From: Pseudorasbora parva
Lineage: Eukaryota > Chordata > Actinopteri > Cypriniformes > Gobionidae
Direction of reading: 5' to 3'
Length of the DNA: 64,000 bases
NCBI RefSeq assembly: GCF_024679245.1
Contig: NC_090175.1
Location: forward strand, 55,506,449 to 55,570,448
The translations under genes and the position numbers were made by a program. Below, in pieces: positions 33,465-44,658 of the stretch (its first letter is position 1; the number at the start of each line of letters is the position of its first letter). A model generated the notes under the pieces. It did not search any database and was not told the DNA's origin. It saw only the letters and a program-made list of their open reading frames with translations.

Positions 33465-34640
33465 CAACAAAATAAAATTTCCAGTCTTGTTCATCTGTTG
33501 TTCTATAAAATGGAGCGTCATCACATAAAGAAGATGCCACAAAGTTTTTACTTCCCCACACAATCAAAACCTAGACAGCTATTATAAAAAAAATAATGGA
33601 ATGTACTGTTGTGAAGGCTAATTAAAATAGTTTCTTGCTCGCACTAGATTCTGATTCGTGAGTGCACCCTTTTTACTTCTGGGAAATCAAGAGTTACCAG
33701 TAAACACACATTCACACACTGGCCTTTACTGACAACCAAACCACAATTGCCTTGGTTCTCAGCCAAAGGTCTCCACATTCACCTTATTTTTATGTGTAAG
33801 AGAACAATGTAGCATTTGATACCTAACTCCATTGGCATGAACATGTCATGTAAGGTCATTTACAGGTAGTCATTAAAAACTAAATTAGGGCAGATGAGAA
33901 ATGTGAGGTAAAACCTTCTGGGAAAGGTCTCCATTGATGCAGGTTATATTTCTGCTGCTGTTTCCAGTGGTTTTCATACTTCAGTGCAATTTGGCCACAT
34001 ACAAACCACACATCTACATAGATGAGCTTCCAAAGAAAGAAAACCTCAAAGACCTGAATACAGAAATACACATTTTACTGCTAAAAACTAACCAGCTTTG
34101 AAGAACACCAGCCAAGCAAATATAAAAGTGACAGAGAGATGCTGAAATGATTTTATTTTAGTCACTTTGCTAACTTGGACTGAGCATGGGTAAATATTTA
34201 AGGTTGGGTAGTTAAATATTTGAATGTTGAATTATTTGGACAAGAGTTTTTAATTAGCCCACATCATTTTGTGACCTCAAGTGTCTCCAAACTTTTTTAG
34301 CATAGATGTGAAAATGCAGTGAGCAAACTGAAACGGTTGTAATTTATGAATGCGTTGCTATACAGGCCTAAAGTTGGTCTCATTTTATAGAAGACAGCAG
34401 ATTATAGCAAACGCCCTTCAAAAAAGGTTACTTTAAAAGATTTTAATTTGATATTTTATACAAAATACATATTTTTCAAAACTCTTTAAAATTCAAACAA
34501 TATATATATTTTTTAGAAAGAATTGAAAATTGAATTTCCTATGAGATTTTGTTTGGCATAAAAACAAAAATAGCCACCGGGTGACCCCACATTAAAGTTT
34601 TTGAAGCATTAAAGGTTCACAACACAGTTTCTGCCAGTCT
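33465..34640. other. Intergenic, nothing recognised
   Basis: AT-rich unique-looking DNA between two repeat clusters. There is no ORF above about 65 codons, and no splice-flanked exon or repeat terminus was identified. Confidence 0.4.
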
Positions 34641-34650
34641 TGTGGTACGC

Positions 34651-34697
34651 ACAAACACACACACGCATGCACACACACACACACACACACACACACA
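34651..34697 (+). repeat. (CA)n microsatellite
   Basis: CA dinucleotides interrupted by GCATG, ending in GATAGATG. Confidence 0.85.
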
Positions 34698-34719
34698 GAT
34701 AGATGCGCTAGATGCACTT

Positions 34720-34931
34720 ACATTCGATTACCAACAAAACACATTTGATGCAGTTTAACTCGCGCCTGCGGCTTCCACTCATGATCAGGAACAAACACAC
34801 ACACTTGCAGAACTCCTGAAAAACAAACTGCCTCCACTGTTCCCTTAATGCTGGGTTTTTTCTTTGGGAAGCTGAACAAGGTGATCGTTCCCTCACACCA
34901 GAAACACACTTCTTTAGTGACACTGTTCATT
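34720..34931 (-). pseudogene. Possible THAP-type zinc-finger fragment with a frameshift
   Basis: The minus-strand frame from the ATG at 34930 reads CFWCEGTITLFSFPKK. After a run of A bases the neighbouring frame continues NPALREQWRQFVFQEFC. Joined across that shift, the pattern (C-x2-C, LFSFPK, then a QW) resembles the first half of THAP domains common in fish repeat-derived genes. The second half (His/Cys pair) is not recognisable. It is short, frameshifted and without neighbouring exons, so a pseudogene or transposon relic is most likely. Confidence 0.35.
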
Positions 34932-35520
34932 GTGGTCTAAAAACACAATGTGGCGCCGACGGCTCCTGTAACCCGAACAAAGCTTATTGATGGATGCGCT
35001 CTTGCTCTCGCTCTGTATGATTGGTGTGTTTGTGTGTGTGCTCATCCAGAAGAAATGCCCAGGAAATGGAAGGAATTCTGTCTATTATGACCTCACACAG
35101 GCCCAAACTTGGAAAAAAAAAACTTTCAGAAACTTATTCAAACCTGAAGGAGTGTATTTGGCACAGAAATGCACAATTTTTTTTATGTTGTCAATGTTTA
35201 GCATTAGACTACAACTCTTTAACCGTGTAAATAGAGAACACTGAATGCAGGAAATAGCATTAGACCCCCCTCCTTAACAAATTAACTCTTTGCTGTCAAA
35301 CACGAAATATGGGGCGCTATGACACATCTTCTGAAAGGAATCTCCTGATCAAAACACATGTGAAGAATCAACATCAACATATAAATCAAAACCTAATGTT
35401 ACCGAATGAAATGTCGAGCCAGGACGAGCTGTAGTCCCCTTTAGGGGGGGTGATGGACAAAAACTTGTTTTGCTTTTTGCTCCAAATGTTGCTTTTTTTA
35501 ATGAAACTTACCCACATTAA

Positions 35521-36202
35521 AGGTGCACTATGTAGTATTTTTGCAGTAAAATATCCAAAAACCACTAGGCCGGTGTTATATATTTTGTTCAGTTGAGTAC
35601 TTACAATATCCCAGAAGTTTCCAACTATTTGTAAGTTGTGAGAAAATTGCTATTTTAACTAAGGACAGGGACGTTGCAGCATTGCATTTGAGGGAGTCGC
35701 CTGTCAATCGCGTCATATCTGCGTTACCCTCGGTTTCGGCTTTTATTTGGCAGGAGCGCTTTACTCTTAGCAGTGTGAACAAGTGAACGCACAGAGTAAC
35801 GTCATAACATCGTTTTAAACACACTTAAATGTATCTAATATGATAAACAGAGCTGCATTACCTCATAATCATAACCGGAAGAGCGGATCAGTGCAGGCAC
35901 CTGGTGACTGTGTCCCGGCCCGTCATAATAAAAGTCCCGGTGCTCGCGAGCCGCGTGTGTGTGTAACAATCGCTCCAGCGGCCGTGCTCAGGTCCAAAAC
36001 ACTCGCTCCTGCTCTGCTTTACACTACAGTAACATTAATAACCGCATGCATGAACGTGATTTCTGCCCGAGTCCTATTTTCCACCGGCTGTGATGAGAAG
36101 ACCACATCTCCCAAGATGCTGCGCTCACACTTTGCGTCATCAAACTACGCCTTTGTTCGGAATAGGCGCCCTCTAGTGGACGGAAAGCTGCATAGTGCAC
36201 CT
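35521..36202. mobile_element. TTAA-type DNA transposon, AGGTGCACTATG ends
   Basis: The left end is AGGTGCACTATGTAG; the right end reverse-complements to AGGTGCACTATGCAG. TTAA lies outside both ends (35517-35520 and 36203-36206). The 124-codon + strand open frame (35840-36214) runs through the right terminus and is not a gene. Confidence 0.85.
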
Positions 36203-36436
36203 TTAAAGAGTTGATTAAAAAAATGCATGAAGCTAAGCAAAATGAATATTGTCACATTATCACTTCTAAAACAGACATGTTGCCAAATGTGGAGTCTCAG
36301 ACTTTTTTGACGACGTGTTTTGTCAAGAGTAGAAAAAAATAATATAGAAAATCTTTGATTGCAAAATAGTTAAAATAAGTTTTGTAAAACAAAACATGAC
36401 TCCGCCGACTAGGAGGAGGAGCTGAGGAGGTGTTAA

Positions 36437-37035
36437 AGGGATAGTCCAACAATTTAAATTAGCCCATGATTTACTCTGCCTCAAGCCATCCTAGGTGTGT
36501 ATGACATTCTTCTTTCACACTAATATAATCAGAGTTATATTAAAAATCTCCTGGCTCTTCCAAGCTTTATAATGGCAGTGAATGGTTGTGTCGTTGTTGA
36601 AGTCCACAAAAGTCCATCCATCCATCATTAAAGTGCATCTATCCATCATATAACTGATCCAAACAGCTCCGGGGTGTTAATAAAGGCCTTCTGAAGCACG
36701 TTTGTTTAAGAAAAAATACATTTAAAACTTTATAGACTAAAATAATGCTCTATCATCTGCGCATACGTCAAGGGTTAGTCTTTGAGGGCAACTTGACTCA
36801 TGTACTGCTAACCACTGGAAATTAGTTATTTTAGTCTATAACGTTTTAAATATAAATATTTTTCTTACAAAAATATGCCACTTTGCTTCAGAAGGCCTGT
36901 ATTAGCCCCCCAGAGCCATGTGGAGCAGTTATATGATGGATAGATGCAGTGTTACTATGGACTTCAAAAACTACACAACCATTCAGTGCCATTACAAAGC
37001 ATTTTTAAGCTTTCAAATTATATGATGGTAATTTA
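36437..37035. mobile_element. TTAA-type element with long imperfect inverted arms
   Basis: It begins AGGGATAGTCCAAC after TTAA (36433-36436). The halves 36540-36770 and 36810-37025 are imperfect reverse complements, for example TTCTGAAGCACG versus TTGCTTCAGAAGG, and CATTCACTGCCATT-type arms. No clean right terminus is visible, so the right end is eroded. Confidence 0.55.
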
Positions 37036-37869
37036 AGATGTTAAAAAAGCAATAAAAAAACAGGACGATAGCAGTTAAGACGGGGTTAAAGAATAACAAA
37101 CAAGCCTTGACAAGTGAACACAAAAAAAAGTCCTATGGGTTTTTAATGGGGTCAGCGGTGGGCGAAAATGTTTCAGTGGTGAGACTGACGAACACACAGT
37201 TCACAGACTGATTTCATCAGCTAATAATTAAGTCACAAATGGAAAATAAGACCAAAAGAGCAATTATGCATAACTTAAAGGACTTTTGGGGTTAAGGTCA
37301 ATCAACAGCATTTGTAAAAAATAAATAAATAATACTTTTTGTTGACTTTTTGTGGATATATAAAGCAAATAATACATAAATGATCATGTATAGCATGTAT
37401 TTTAACTGTAAAGCTGTTTAAGTAACCATTTCTACAGTATTTTAAACCAAGTGTGTGTTAACAAGCAGGAGTTGTGACTAAACTATTGACACAGCGAGTA
37501 TTTTAACATTATTGATTGGCTCCCATTCACTTCCATTGTACTGTGCTGTATAGTGCCTGAATGTAAGGAAGGACTTCACAGTGAGAAAAAATAAAAAGTG
37601 GAACTCAATTTCGTAGTAATCAGCTTTAAACCACAAATGCTGTCGACTGAGCTGAACTTGAATACTGACTTACTGAAACTGGAACATTTCTTGAGGTTAA
37701 GATAATACCACATGGTTAATGATTCAAGCAGCTTTTATGTGATCAGCAAATGTCACATCCGATGACATCAATTCGCTGTCTGTCAGTGTACTAATTATTA
37801 CCCATAATGAACGTCTGACATGTTTAGAGTTTAATGTAAGTTGTATTGGCGGTGCACTTGTAACCAGCA
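37036..37869. other. Intergenic, nothing recognised
   Basis: AT-rich, with no ORF or repeat terminus recognised. It ends at the target duplication of the hAT that starts at 37878. Confidence 0.4.
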
Positions 37870-38250
37870 CTAAAGAGTAGGGCTGCATGATATATATAAT
37901 TTTAGCATTGATATTGCATCGTGCGCATCAGCGATAGTCACATCGCAGGATGTGCGATGTCAAGTATAGGGATCGTAGTTGATCCATGATACGGACGAGC
38001 AGCTGCACTCTGGATCAGAACGCATGAGATATGCGCATTCATTTTAAAGTTTAACCATCGTAGAGTGAAATGTTATCATTTGCATGTGTTTTAGGGCTGT
38101 CAAATAAAAATGTGAATTTCGAATATTCATCGAATTCACAAGCTGCACATTTGAATGCAAAATGAATTGCTTGATTTGGTTTACATTTGCTTGTTTGCGC
38201 CCTCTTGTGGGCATAGGAGACAATACAGTACTTTTTCCCTCTAACATTAA

Positions 38251-39230
38251 AGGGGTACTTCAGCGCTGGGAAGATGAATCTGTATTTAAAGGTCCCGTTC
38301 TTCGTGATTCCATCTTTCAAACTTTAGTTAGTGTGTAATGTTGCTGTTGGAGCATAAATAATACCTGTAAAATTATAAAGCTCAAAGGTCAATGCCAAGC
38401 GAGATATTTTATTTAACAGAAGTCCCCTTTCAAAGCCTACAGCGAACGGCCGGTTTGGACTACACCGCTGCACTTCCTGCTGTAATGACGTCACTAGAAC
38501 CGTTTGTTGACTAAAGCTCCGCCCACAAGAACACGCAAAATAGGGGGCGTGGTCTCGTTGCTCTCCCACGTGGAGAAGAGCGCACATTCAGCGCTTGCAT
38601 CTCCCCGTTATGGTAAGAGACGGGACCTTTCCGGGCAAAGGGCGCTAAGCTGCGGTCCAATCAGAACACGGGAAGCGCTGGCCCAATCAGAACTCGTTAC
38701 GTGTTTCTGAAGGAGGGACTTCATAGAACAAGGAGATCATCAGGCCGTTTTTAGGACAGAGGAAACAGCGCTGTACAGATAAGTCAATTGTGTGAAAAAT
38801 ACTGTTTTTTTACACACGAAACATGAACTCATGTTATGTTGCACACTGTAAACATAATCAAAATATTGAAAACACGCGAAAAACGAGACCTTTAAACTGG
38901 GTCTTTAATGTGGTAGAAATGTGAAATTATTTTTTAATTTAGTGCTTTCTAGACTGAGAAAAGACAGAAAATGTATTTCTGTTCCATGGGGATGAAAGAC
39001 TACAATTCCCAGAATGCTTCGCTGCCCTGTGAGGCCATTCCCAAAGCCACCGAATCACTGATCACTTTCCCACTGTGTTCATTTTCATAAAATCAGTTCA
39101 CTTAGAGAACAGACACTACAATTAAAAACTGACCGTGTCTGTTCAATATATTGTGATTTAGCAGCTGAGGGAGTCAGATTACATTCATCGTGAACATATA
39201 TCGTATATTGACGTTATTTGCGTCATCGGA
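38251..39230. mobile_element. TTAA-type element, left end AGGGGTACTTCAGC
   Basis: TTAA (38247-38250) then AGGGGTACTTCAGCGCTGGG. The sequence resumes after the inner element with ACTGGGTCTTTAATGTGGTAG. Its right terminus was not identified, so the end coordinate is approximate. It is related by its terminus to the right end at 30006. Confidence 0.45.
38290..38891. mobile_element. Inner TTAA-type element, AGGTC.CGTT.TTCG ends
   Basis: The left end is AGGTCCCGTTCTTCG; the right end reverse-complements to AGGTCTCGTTTTTCG. TTAA is outside both ends (38286-38289 and 38892-38895). It is 602 bp with no transposase. It is the innermost of four nested insertions downstream of slc5a3. Confidence 0.75.
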
Positions 39231-39503
39231 GTAATTTTTCCAGAAATAAAATGCATAAATCTCTCGTCTCAGGGGCCTTTAGCAATACTTAATGTTAGAA
39301 TAAAAATATTTTTTTTGCTATTATATAAAATAAATAATTTTAAATTGAGCTTTTCAGCCATTTTGACAGCCCTAATGTGTTTTTATGTCGAGTCAGGCAT
39401 CAAACGCAAGAGGTTTCCTGTGCAGACAGCATGTGAACGCCAAATTCAGTTCTCTTTCTCCTTTTTTTTCCCATCTGGCCAAGTATCCTCATAAACAGTT
39501 ATG

Positions 39504-39709
39504 CGTGGAAGCTTGTTTCCACGACAGAATAAAAAAAATGAGTTGTTTTTTTTAAGGTAATTGTGACTTTTTATCTCAGAATTCAGACATTGTATAAAGT
39601 CAAAATTGTGAGAAAGTCAGAATTGCGTGATATAAAGTCTGAATTGTGAGATAAAAAGTTGCAATTACCTTTTTTTTTATTTTATTCTGTGGCAGGAACA
39701 AGCTTCCAT
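39504..39709. mobile_element. Palindromic MITE, TGGAAGCTTGTT ends
   Basis: TGGAAGCTTGTTTCC at the left and GGAACAAGCTTCCA at the right are inverted. AGTTATG occurs just outside both ends, suggesting a 7-9 bp target duplication. The arms continue through CAGAATAAAA and CTTTTTATCTCA blocks to a short centre. Read on the minus strand, it supplies an AATAAA that could serve slc5a3 polyadenylation. Confidence 0.65.
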
Positions 39710-40198
39710 AGTTATGTGTTGTAAATTTTTGAAGAAAACAGATGCGTGTCATTTATATTAGACCTGTGCGTTTGTCTTAAAGGGACAGCAGCACAATGTA
39801 CTCGCAGCTGTGTGTCGCCAATTATGATCAAACAACTAGCTCAAGCTGTATTAATGAATTAGTTATATTTCATTTATACACTGAAGACTGTTATTTTACA
39901 TTTGATTATTCAATTTCTGATTACTGTTAGATTTACCTGATATATTTAATGTTTTTAATGCAGATTCACTACCCTGCTGAATCAGCCCAATTATTCTAGA
40001 ATTATCAACTCTTTTAAAATAGAGCTATTCCAATCACATGGTGAAATCGTTTTTATATCGCAATATACATTGCAGAGAAACAAAATATGGCAATGTACTT
40101 TTTTTTTCCAATATTGTGCAGCCCTACTAAAGAGTATCAGTAATACTTGGCATCATCACATTACATTTTGAGTTGTGTATTAGATTGAATCATGAGAA

Positions 40199-42241
40199 TT
40201 ACAAAGAGAAGTATGCAAACAAGAAAATGCCAGTGGCACACACTAACAAGAGGCCGAGGTTGAGGACAAATTTTGTTTTTGGAGGTTCTTTGAGCATCTC
40301 ACTTACTCTCCTGTACTCATCTCCAAAAGGTGAATCCGCTTCCTCTGATTTTTCACTATAACCACAGAACCACTCCAAACATTTCACACATTGTCTCTTA
40401 ACTCTGCCTGCATGTTTGTGTGTGTGTTGAGACTCCATGTGGCCATTTTCAAGTATTTCAGGGCTTGTTGAAACAACCTGAGAGGATGGTTTAATTTCCA
40501 CTTCATCCAGTGTCTTTTCTTTTCTTGTTTCCACTGAAAGCTGAGGAAGTTTTCCATCGACTTCCTTCACTTCTGCGATTTGATTCCTGTTGCGTAGTCC
40601 CCATAAAGTAGTCGTAGCAATTTGTTCCCTGCTTGGCGGATTTGTGCAAAGACTGACGACTACGGTCACGAGCCCTGAAACCCAAAACAACACAGCCGCC
40701 ACATACATGAAATGAATATCCCTGATGAAGGACGGACGGTCATCGATTGTGTCACAGTCCGGCTCTCTATAGACAAAGGCGAGAATCAGTCTTATGGCTC
40801 CAAGAAAGAAGCCCACAATGCCACCCCAGAATGCACCCGACTCATTGCAACGTTTCCAGAGGACGCCAAGCAGGAACAGTGCAGCAATGGGTGGCGTAAG
40901 GTAATCAGACACCTCCTGAATATAGAGGAACATTTGGCCACCTTGCAACTCGATGACGAATGGGACCCAAGCTATGCTAATGGCCACTATGAAGATCACA
41001 AACAAGCGTCCCACCAACATAAGCTCTTTGGAGGAAGCTTGGCGGCGTGCCATCTTATAGATATCAAGGGTAAAGATAGTACTGGCGCTGTTAAAGATTG
41101 AGTCTAGGTCGCTCATGAGGGCAGCGAGCATCACGGCCATCATCAAGCCTCGCAATCCTATGGGCATAACGTTCATGACGAGGCGAGGATAGGCGGTGTT
41201 AGTGCAGCCGGCTTTGCTGTTGCACACTTGCATGCAGTGCTCTGGACCGATGCAAGCAAGCTCGTCAGCAAAGAGGACACGTGAGATCATCCCTGGAATC
41301 ACGATGATAAACATTGGGAGGACTTTTAAGATGCCGGCCATTAGGGTTGACCCTTTGGCATGGGCAATATTCCGGGCTGCCAGGACTCTCTGGACTATGA
41401 CCTGATCGGCACACCAGTACCAGATCGAGGCGGGAGTCTGGCCCAGAAGAAAAGCAGGCCAAGGCAAGTCTTTGTCCAACGGACCTCTCAAGATCTTGAA
41501 CGAATCTGGCTTGGGGTTCACATGGCAGGAATTTGAGTAGGTGAAGTTACTCTGTAGCACAATGGCAGTGACGTTGGGAAGGGCGTTCATGTACCTGGTG
41601 CGCAATCCCTCAAGACCTCCTACTTTAACTAAACTAATAGACATCAGGCACAAAGCGCCCGATATCATGAGGAACGCCTGCAGAGTATCCGTGTAGATGA
41701 CCGCCGCTAGGCCGCCAGTGACTGTAAGAAGGGCGGTCATGGTGATAAGAAGGATTATAGACACATACAAGTTCCAACCGAGAGACTCTTGGATGAAGAG
41801 CGCTCCCGAATACAGATCCACTGAGAGCTTGGTGAAAATGTAGAGGAGCAGAGTGAGGCACGCAAAGAAAACCTTTAGACGCTTGCCACCGAATCTTTTG
41901 GAGAGGTATTCCGGCATGGTGTACACACCTGAGTGGATGTAAACCGGTATGAAGACCCAGCCCAAGAGCTGCAGCAACAGAATCGCATTAAACTCCCAAG
42001 CAGCAACGGCGAAACCGCTTGCTGCACCCGAGCCAGCGAGGCCGATGAAGTGCTCGCTGCCGATGTTACTGACGAACAGCGATGCACCGATCATCATCCA
42101 GTTCATGGAACGTCCAGCCAGGAAGTATCCGCTCACGGTAGATCGATTTGCCCTCCACATTGCAAAAAAGCCAAATCCCAGGACAAGAATGAAGTACATG
42201 GCAACGACAACGATATCCGCTGCTTCCATTGTTGATGCCAT
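40199..42241 (-). CDS. slc5a3: Sodium/myo-inositol cotransporter 1 (SMIT1)
   Basis: Intact 680-residue sodium:solute symporter (SLC5). The family member SMIT1 imports myo-inositol with two Na+ across the plasma membrane and supports osmotic balance. Seen: an N-terminal TADI-type first helix (MEAADIVVVAMYF), the SSF core SNIGSEHFIGLAGSG (58-72), QTPASIWYWCADQ (268-280), a Cys-rich extracellular loop (330-346), the Na+-site helix LAALMSDLDSIFNSAS (372-387), a hydrophilic tail (about 540-655) and a final helix FLFAYFSL at the C-terminus. Human SLC5A3 has 718 residues and is also encoded by one uninterrupted exon, which favours slc5a3 over the multi-exon slc5a11. The start has AAAATGGC context; Met5 is an alternative. 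A hAT element lies 72 bp beyond the stop. Confidence 0.93.
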   Translation of the reverse strand: MASTMEAADIVVVAMYFILVLGFGFFAMWRANRSTVSGYFLAGRSMNWMMIGASLFVSNIGSEHFIGLAGSGAASGFAVAAWEFNAILLLQLLGWVFIPVYIHSGVYTMPEYLSKRFGGKRLKVFFACLTLLLYIFTKLSVDLYSGALFIQESLGWNLYVSIILLITMTALLTVTGGLAAVIYTDTLQAFLMISGALCLMSISLVKVGGLEGLRTRYMNALPNVTAIVLQSNFTYSNSCHVNPKPDSFKILRGPLDKDLPWPAFLLGQTPASIWYWCADQVIVQRVLAARNIAHAKGSTLMAGILKVLPMFIIVIPGMISRVLFADELACIGPEHCMQVCNSKAGCTNTAYPRLVMNVMPIGLRGLMMAVMLAALMSDLDSIFNSASTIFTLDIYKMARRQASSKELMLVGRLFVIFIVAISIAWVPFVIELQGGQMFLYIQEVSDYLTPPIAALFLLGVLWKRCNESGAFWGGIVGFFLGAIRLILAFVYREPDCDTIDDRPSFIRDIHFMYVAAVLFWVSGLVTVVVSLCTNPPSREQIATTTLWGLRNRNQIAEVKEVDGKLPQLSVETRKEKTLDEVEIKPSSQVVSTSPEILENGHMESQHTHKHAGRVKRQCVKCLEWFCGYSEKSEEADSPFGDEYRRVSEMLKEPPKTKFVLNLGLLLVCATGIFLFAYFSL

Positions 42242-42294
42242 TTTTGATTTGTTGATGGATCAAGACACATATGGGGGGCCACATATAGCAAATT
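42242..42294 (-). other. slc5a3: slc5a3 5' UTR part of the coding exon
   Basis: A strong acceptor on the minus strand (TTTTTTTGTCTGTCTTTCAG) ends at 42295. The exon would therefore begin at 42294, 53 bases before the ATG. Confidence 0.7.
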
Positions 42295-43484
42295 CTGAAA
42301 GACAGACAAAAAAATTGACATTAACCCCATTTAAATATGGCATATTTAGCAAACATGGTCAGGAAAGAAAAGTACAACTTTTGGTTGAATGTTTACCAGG
42401 GCCGTAACCACCATAGACATTGAGTGGGACAAGTCCCCCCCAATGATTAGAAATGGCCAAATTCCCCCCCATCAAAATGATTATTTCCCAACTAGAATTA
42501 GACCTAGAATTTTGTTCACTGTTCTGTTTCTTTATACTTTATAAAAAATAAAAAAAATATTATTTTTTACATTATACATATTCATCATTATATAGCAGTT
42601 TAATATTGTAGCTACTGATGATAGAACTCAGTAAACTCCTCATAATTTTCATTTTTGGTGAACTACACAATACAAATTGTCACTATCCACTATACAGATT
42701 GTTGCATTTTTGTAGTGTGAAATAGTGTGTAGTGTTACAATATGAAATTGCACTCAAATAAATGTTTTCGTAAATAGCAATACTTTAACTCAAGTACAAG
42801 TTTTTAGTACTCTTTCCACCACATGTTAAGTCTATTCCGAGACACCCTGAGGGTTGTCTTAAGTGACTTTTTAAGTGTTACTTTAGAGTTATAATTGTCG
42901 TTGGAAAACATTTTATCTGTCTGCAGATCTCTCAGTGGTTGCTGATGTGAGGTGTCAAGCAGTCTTTTGGAGTAGGCTATATGTGCATTTTAAAGTAAGG
43001 CTTGCATAATTATTATGCAACTAGTTCCATGAACGCATTCATTCACAGCCTACTTGGAATATTTGTGCTTTTAAACATTTATTTAAGTTCATTAATTGAA
43101 CTAAACAGATAAATAAAATAAATAATAATAATAATTTAATAAAGAATGGTGGAACTATTTCAACATTTTCCCTTATATGTACACTGAACTTAAAATCGTA
43201 AAAAAAGAAGTTATTATTATTATTATTATTATTATTATGTGTTAATTGTCATCTATCATCTTTAATTCTGTCTGGTTTGCCATCTTTATGCAAATGCACA
43301 ATCTTACGTTAAACCCCGTTATACATGATAAGCGTTAAGAAACAGTTAAACACACACACACACACACACACCTGAAAAACTAGCTGAAATATTATCTTTC
43401 AGACATTAGTTTCGCATCAAAGTTCATGAACAGTCTTAACAGATCAATGTGATTTTTAAACGTTAAAAACTCATCAATACTTAC
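42295..43484 (-). other. slc5a3: slc5a3 5' UTR intron
   Basis: Donor GTAAGTATTG begins at 43484 and the acceptor is at 42295-42296 (minus strand). Contents: a repeat fragment with CCCCCCCAATGATT (about 42410-42480), a (TTA)n tract at 43210-43238, a (CA)n tract at 43351-43372, and otherwise AT-rich DNA. In mammals the SLC5A3 coding exon is also preceded by a non-coding first exon, shared with MRPS6; no mrps6 coding sequence was seen here. Confidence 0.65.
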
Positions 43485-43625
43485 CCGGTGTCTTTAACCC
43501 AGAGAGGCAGTACACTTGAACCGGTGTGTGAGGAAGAAACCGTTAACGCCTCCGTTAGCACTTTTTTTTTTTACCCCTCCACCTACTTACTCCACCCGCG
43601 CCCGCGCCCATGACGTCACCGAACC
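43485..43625 (-). promoter_or_regulatory. slc5a3: slc5a3 first exon and core promoter with CRE
   Basis: Predicted exon 1 ends CACCGG at 43485, before a consensus donor. Upstream is a short GC-rich block (CCCGCGCCCGCGCCCA type) that stands out from its AT-rich surroundings. A perfect cAMP-response element, TGACGTCA, lies at 43611-43618. No TATA box is obvious, so the start site is uncertain. Confidence 0.55.
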
Positions 43626-44215
43626 CAAACCGCGCATCCGCACCGCATAAGTGATGATGATGATGTGGTACAGTGATGACATCAGTCGTGTTCTCCAAGG
43701 TACTTTACAAGAGTACTACCATGGATGGTAATTAAATATAAAAATTTGATAACTATATATTTATCAAAAATGGATCATGTTGCAGAGCAAGAAAATCCAC
43801 GTGCAGGCACTCACATATAGTTAGAAAAGTAAGCGGTGTTAATTGTTAATTTAACTTCGGCGTTTAGGATAATTACTGGATGATTGACATAATATCTATA
43901 AATGTCCAAAAAAATAACTTTTTTGGTAGTGTACAGAGTATTTACTGTGTTGTTTATTATCATATAGCACGGTTGGCTGGTAGGCTACTCAAAGGCTTTT
44001 TTTGACAGTGCTTTCATTTCCATTGAGCTGCTGCTGAACTAGTCATGTTATGCTACTGCATTTATTCTGATACAATAAAATCACCACTGATGTGATAAAA
44101 AAGAGAAGCTTATTTGAACACGGTTTAACTCATATCCCAATATCCCATATCAATTTAATTTGATTTACAGCGGTAACAGTTTGTCAGTTTGTCAGTCACT
44201 ATGGTATTTTGTCAT

Positions 44216-44226
44216 TGGAAAACTTT
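44216..44226 (+). promoter_or_regulatory. Candidate tonicity-responsive element (TonE) 1
   Basis: TGGAAAACTTT fits the NFAT5 site consensus TGGAAANNYNY and lies about 0.6 kb upstream of the slc5a3 promoter. Known biology: SMIT1 is induced by hypertonicity through NFAT5. A single match can easily occur by chance. Confidence 0.3.
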
Positions 44227-44658
44227 TCTAAGGATGTCTTTAGAAACAACAGCATCAAACTGTCTTACTAAAGATCTCTTCATGTTCGTGACTGTATATG
44301 TGATACTAACATGAACCATATATTCAGTAGATAACACAACCCACGAACGATAACACCACGTCAACAGGAACATGACGCGAGATAAACCTAAAGATTTCAT
44401 CTTCAAAAAAAAAAAAAACTTTTTCACATGCAAAGTGTCATTTACATCACAGTTTTGAGTAGGTTATGCTGCCTATATTTCTGTATTTGTCTTGATTATA
44501 AATTATGTTGTATTCTTTGTATCACAATTATTATAATCTTGATAAAATGCGTGAGTGTAAATATTATGTGCATTATAAATGCAACAACAAAAAAATGATG
44601 GTGGAATAACTGCAACTACAGATAATCATCAGACGGTGGCAGCATTGTCTTTCCGTTC

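Larger units (their letters stand above)
38092..39374. mobile_element. hAT transposon nested in the 37878-40126 hAT, target duplication ATGTGTTT
   Basis: The ends are TAGGGCTGTCAAATAAAA and (right, reverse complement) TAGGGCTGTCAAAATGGC. ATGTGTTT flanks both sides (38084-38091 and 39375-39382). It carries a TTAA-type element starting at 38251, which in turn is split by another at 38290-38891. Confidence 0.85.
37878..40126. mobile_element. hAT transposon next to the slc5a3 stop, target duplication CTAAAGAG
   Basis: The left end is TAGGGCTGCATGATAT; the right end reverse-complements to TAGGGCTGCACAATAT. CTAAAGAG flanks both sides (37870-37877 and 40127-40134). It contains a second hAT (38092-39374) and a MITE (39504-39709). 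There is no transposase frame. It ends 72 bp from the slc5a3 stop codon, so that gene's 3' UTR probably runs into it. Confidence 0.85.

Noticed and set aside
40503..42330. Other ORFs overlapping slc5a3 on both strands
   Set aside because: They are out of frame with, or opposite to, a highly conserved 680-residue CDS and show no family resemblance.
43485..43625. mrps6 sharing the slc5a3 first exon, as in mammals
   Set aside because: No mitochondrial S6 coding exon was recognised in the window; it could lie outside or be absent here.
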